Source: JAPPLB01 sp965206655 (GTDB lineage Bacteria > Acidobacteriota > Terriglobia > Bryobacterales > UBA6623). Taken from it: 64,000 nucleotides of DNA. A program made the position numbers and the translations under genes. Of the stretch, positions 63,616 to 64,000 are shown in pieces. The DNA lies in contig CBDBKC010000032.1 of the NCBI GenBank assembly GCA_965206655.1, positions 124,001 through 188,000 on the forward strand. The letters are read 5' to 3'. The notes beneath the pieces are model-generated. The model was not told the DNA's origin. It did no database searches and worked only from the letters and a program-made list of their open reading frames with translations. The number at the start of each line of letters is the position of its first letter. The first letter of the stretch is position 1.

Positions 63616-64000
63616 GGTGGGCAGAACCTCTCCGCATCACCAGATCAGAGCCAGAATTGCAATGCCAGCGGGGACCCGCAGCCGACCGTCATTCCACCAT
63701 GCAACGCGATGGTGTTGGTCAACGACGTACCGGCTCCGCTCATTTTTAGCGCGAATACGGACATCAGTTTTTAGATCCCCTTCGAAGCGTTGGCCGTCAA
63801 GGGGACCAGTTCTTCGTCTGTCGAGATCGTCGTCGAAGTTGCCGGCGCGCGCTCCGGGCCGGTGATGGTGAACCTGCAGCGGTTTGCCCCTGCTATTAGC
63901 AGTCTTCGAAAGGATGGTGGCCTTAACGTTAATGCCGAGAACCGCGCCGTGCCTGGCGAGACGCTCACAGCATTCTCAACCGGCTTGGGACTGACCGACC
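63616..64000 (+). pseudogene. Secreted protein with Solibacter-type C-terminal domain, interrupted (runs off the window)
   Basis: The frame encodes 'MVLVNDVPAPLIFSANTDIS', 'F*IPFEALAVKGTSSSSVEI', 'VVEVAGARSGPVMVNLQRFA', 'PAISSLRKDGG' and 'ETLTAFSTGLGLTD'. 'vpAPl.f.....I.FQiPfe' and 'G..vt.f.TGLG' are typical of the C-terminal domain of Solibacter secreted proteins (TIGR03437-like). A stop (TAG 63772-63774) sits where Gln (CAG) is expected. The IS5 element cuts the 5' side. It continues beyond 64000. Confidence 0.7.

Overview
The window looks like a chromosomal piece of an Acidobacteriota genome, most likely Bryobacterales/Solibacter-like. This is inferred from gene content: two adjacent von Willebrand A proteins of the acidobacterial type, a C-terminal domain typical of Solibacter secreted proteins (broken, at the right edge), a planctomycete/acidobacterial DUF1592-DUF1552 pair, a Ser/Thr kinase with TolB-like and TPR parts, and a 'STGPRT.EGK' multicopy-type hypothetical. 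It is GC-rich and diderm (Kdo and heptose transferases, lipid A kinase, KdsA).

Layout. 0-5 kb: sensor kinase and response regulator (edge), a secreted S33-type hydrolase, and a NatA/NatB ABC exporter in one overlapping operon. 5-7 kb: an orphan TadG-like C-terminal piece and an OPA-type MFS carrier. 7-12.3 kb: an accessory island with an intact IS4-family element (9-bp target duplication), an XRE-type regulator surrounded by GTTAA words, a near-consensus promoter, and a DUF1611 + fold-III PLP racemase operon whose 3' end runs into its neighbour. 12-18 kb: secreted/envelope proteins (heparinase-like, L,D-transpeptidase, Tat-exported aldo/keto reductase, two VWA proteins). 18-24 kb: pyrG-kdsA, an FMN reductase, a retropepsin-like protease pair, and cysE. 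24-31 kb: a large GGDEF/EAL protein and the DUF1592/DUF1552 operon. 31-38 kb: a frameshifted kinase, gene fragments, a 10-copy GTAGATCGGG tandem array, a multicopy-type gene with a hairpin leader, and tandem TPR paralogues (one frameshifted). 39-45 kb: a WaaA-LpxK fusion, waaF, and an MBL-fold gene cut by an intact IS1380-family element. 45-53 kb: 2OG oxygenase, J-domain/pentapeptide fusion, maeB, Tat-exported DapA-like protein, dimethylformamidase-like protein, ABC auxiliary lipoprotein. 53-61 kb: a tad (Flp pilus) operon with two pilins, a frameshifted tadB and a 31-residue membrane microprotein, plus a LuxR-type regulator. 61-64 kb: tRNA-Glu(CUC), repeat-rich DNA, an IS3 fragment, an IS5-family element and a broken Solibacter-type secreted protein.

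Common threads are envelope biogenesis (Kdo/lipid A/heptose, L,D-transpeptidase), surface adhesion (tad) and signalling, with patches of IS activity and gene decay. Three genes (kinase, first TPR paralogue, tadB) each carry one single-base frameshift. Two of these lie in or beside G/C runs and the third in a short T run, so assembly error must be excluded before calling them dead. The most unusual items are the DUF1611/racemase island with its candidate operators, the WaaA-LpxK fusion, the tad microprotein, and the G-rich tandem array beside a truncated gene.
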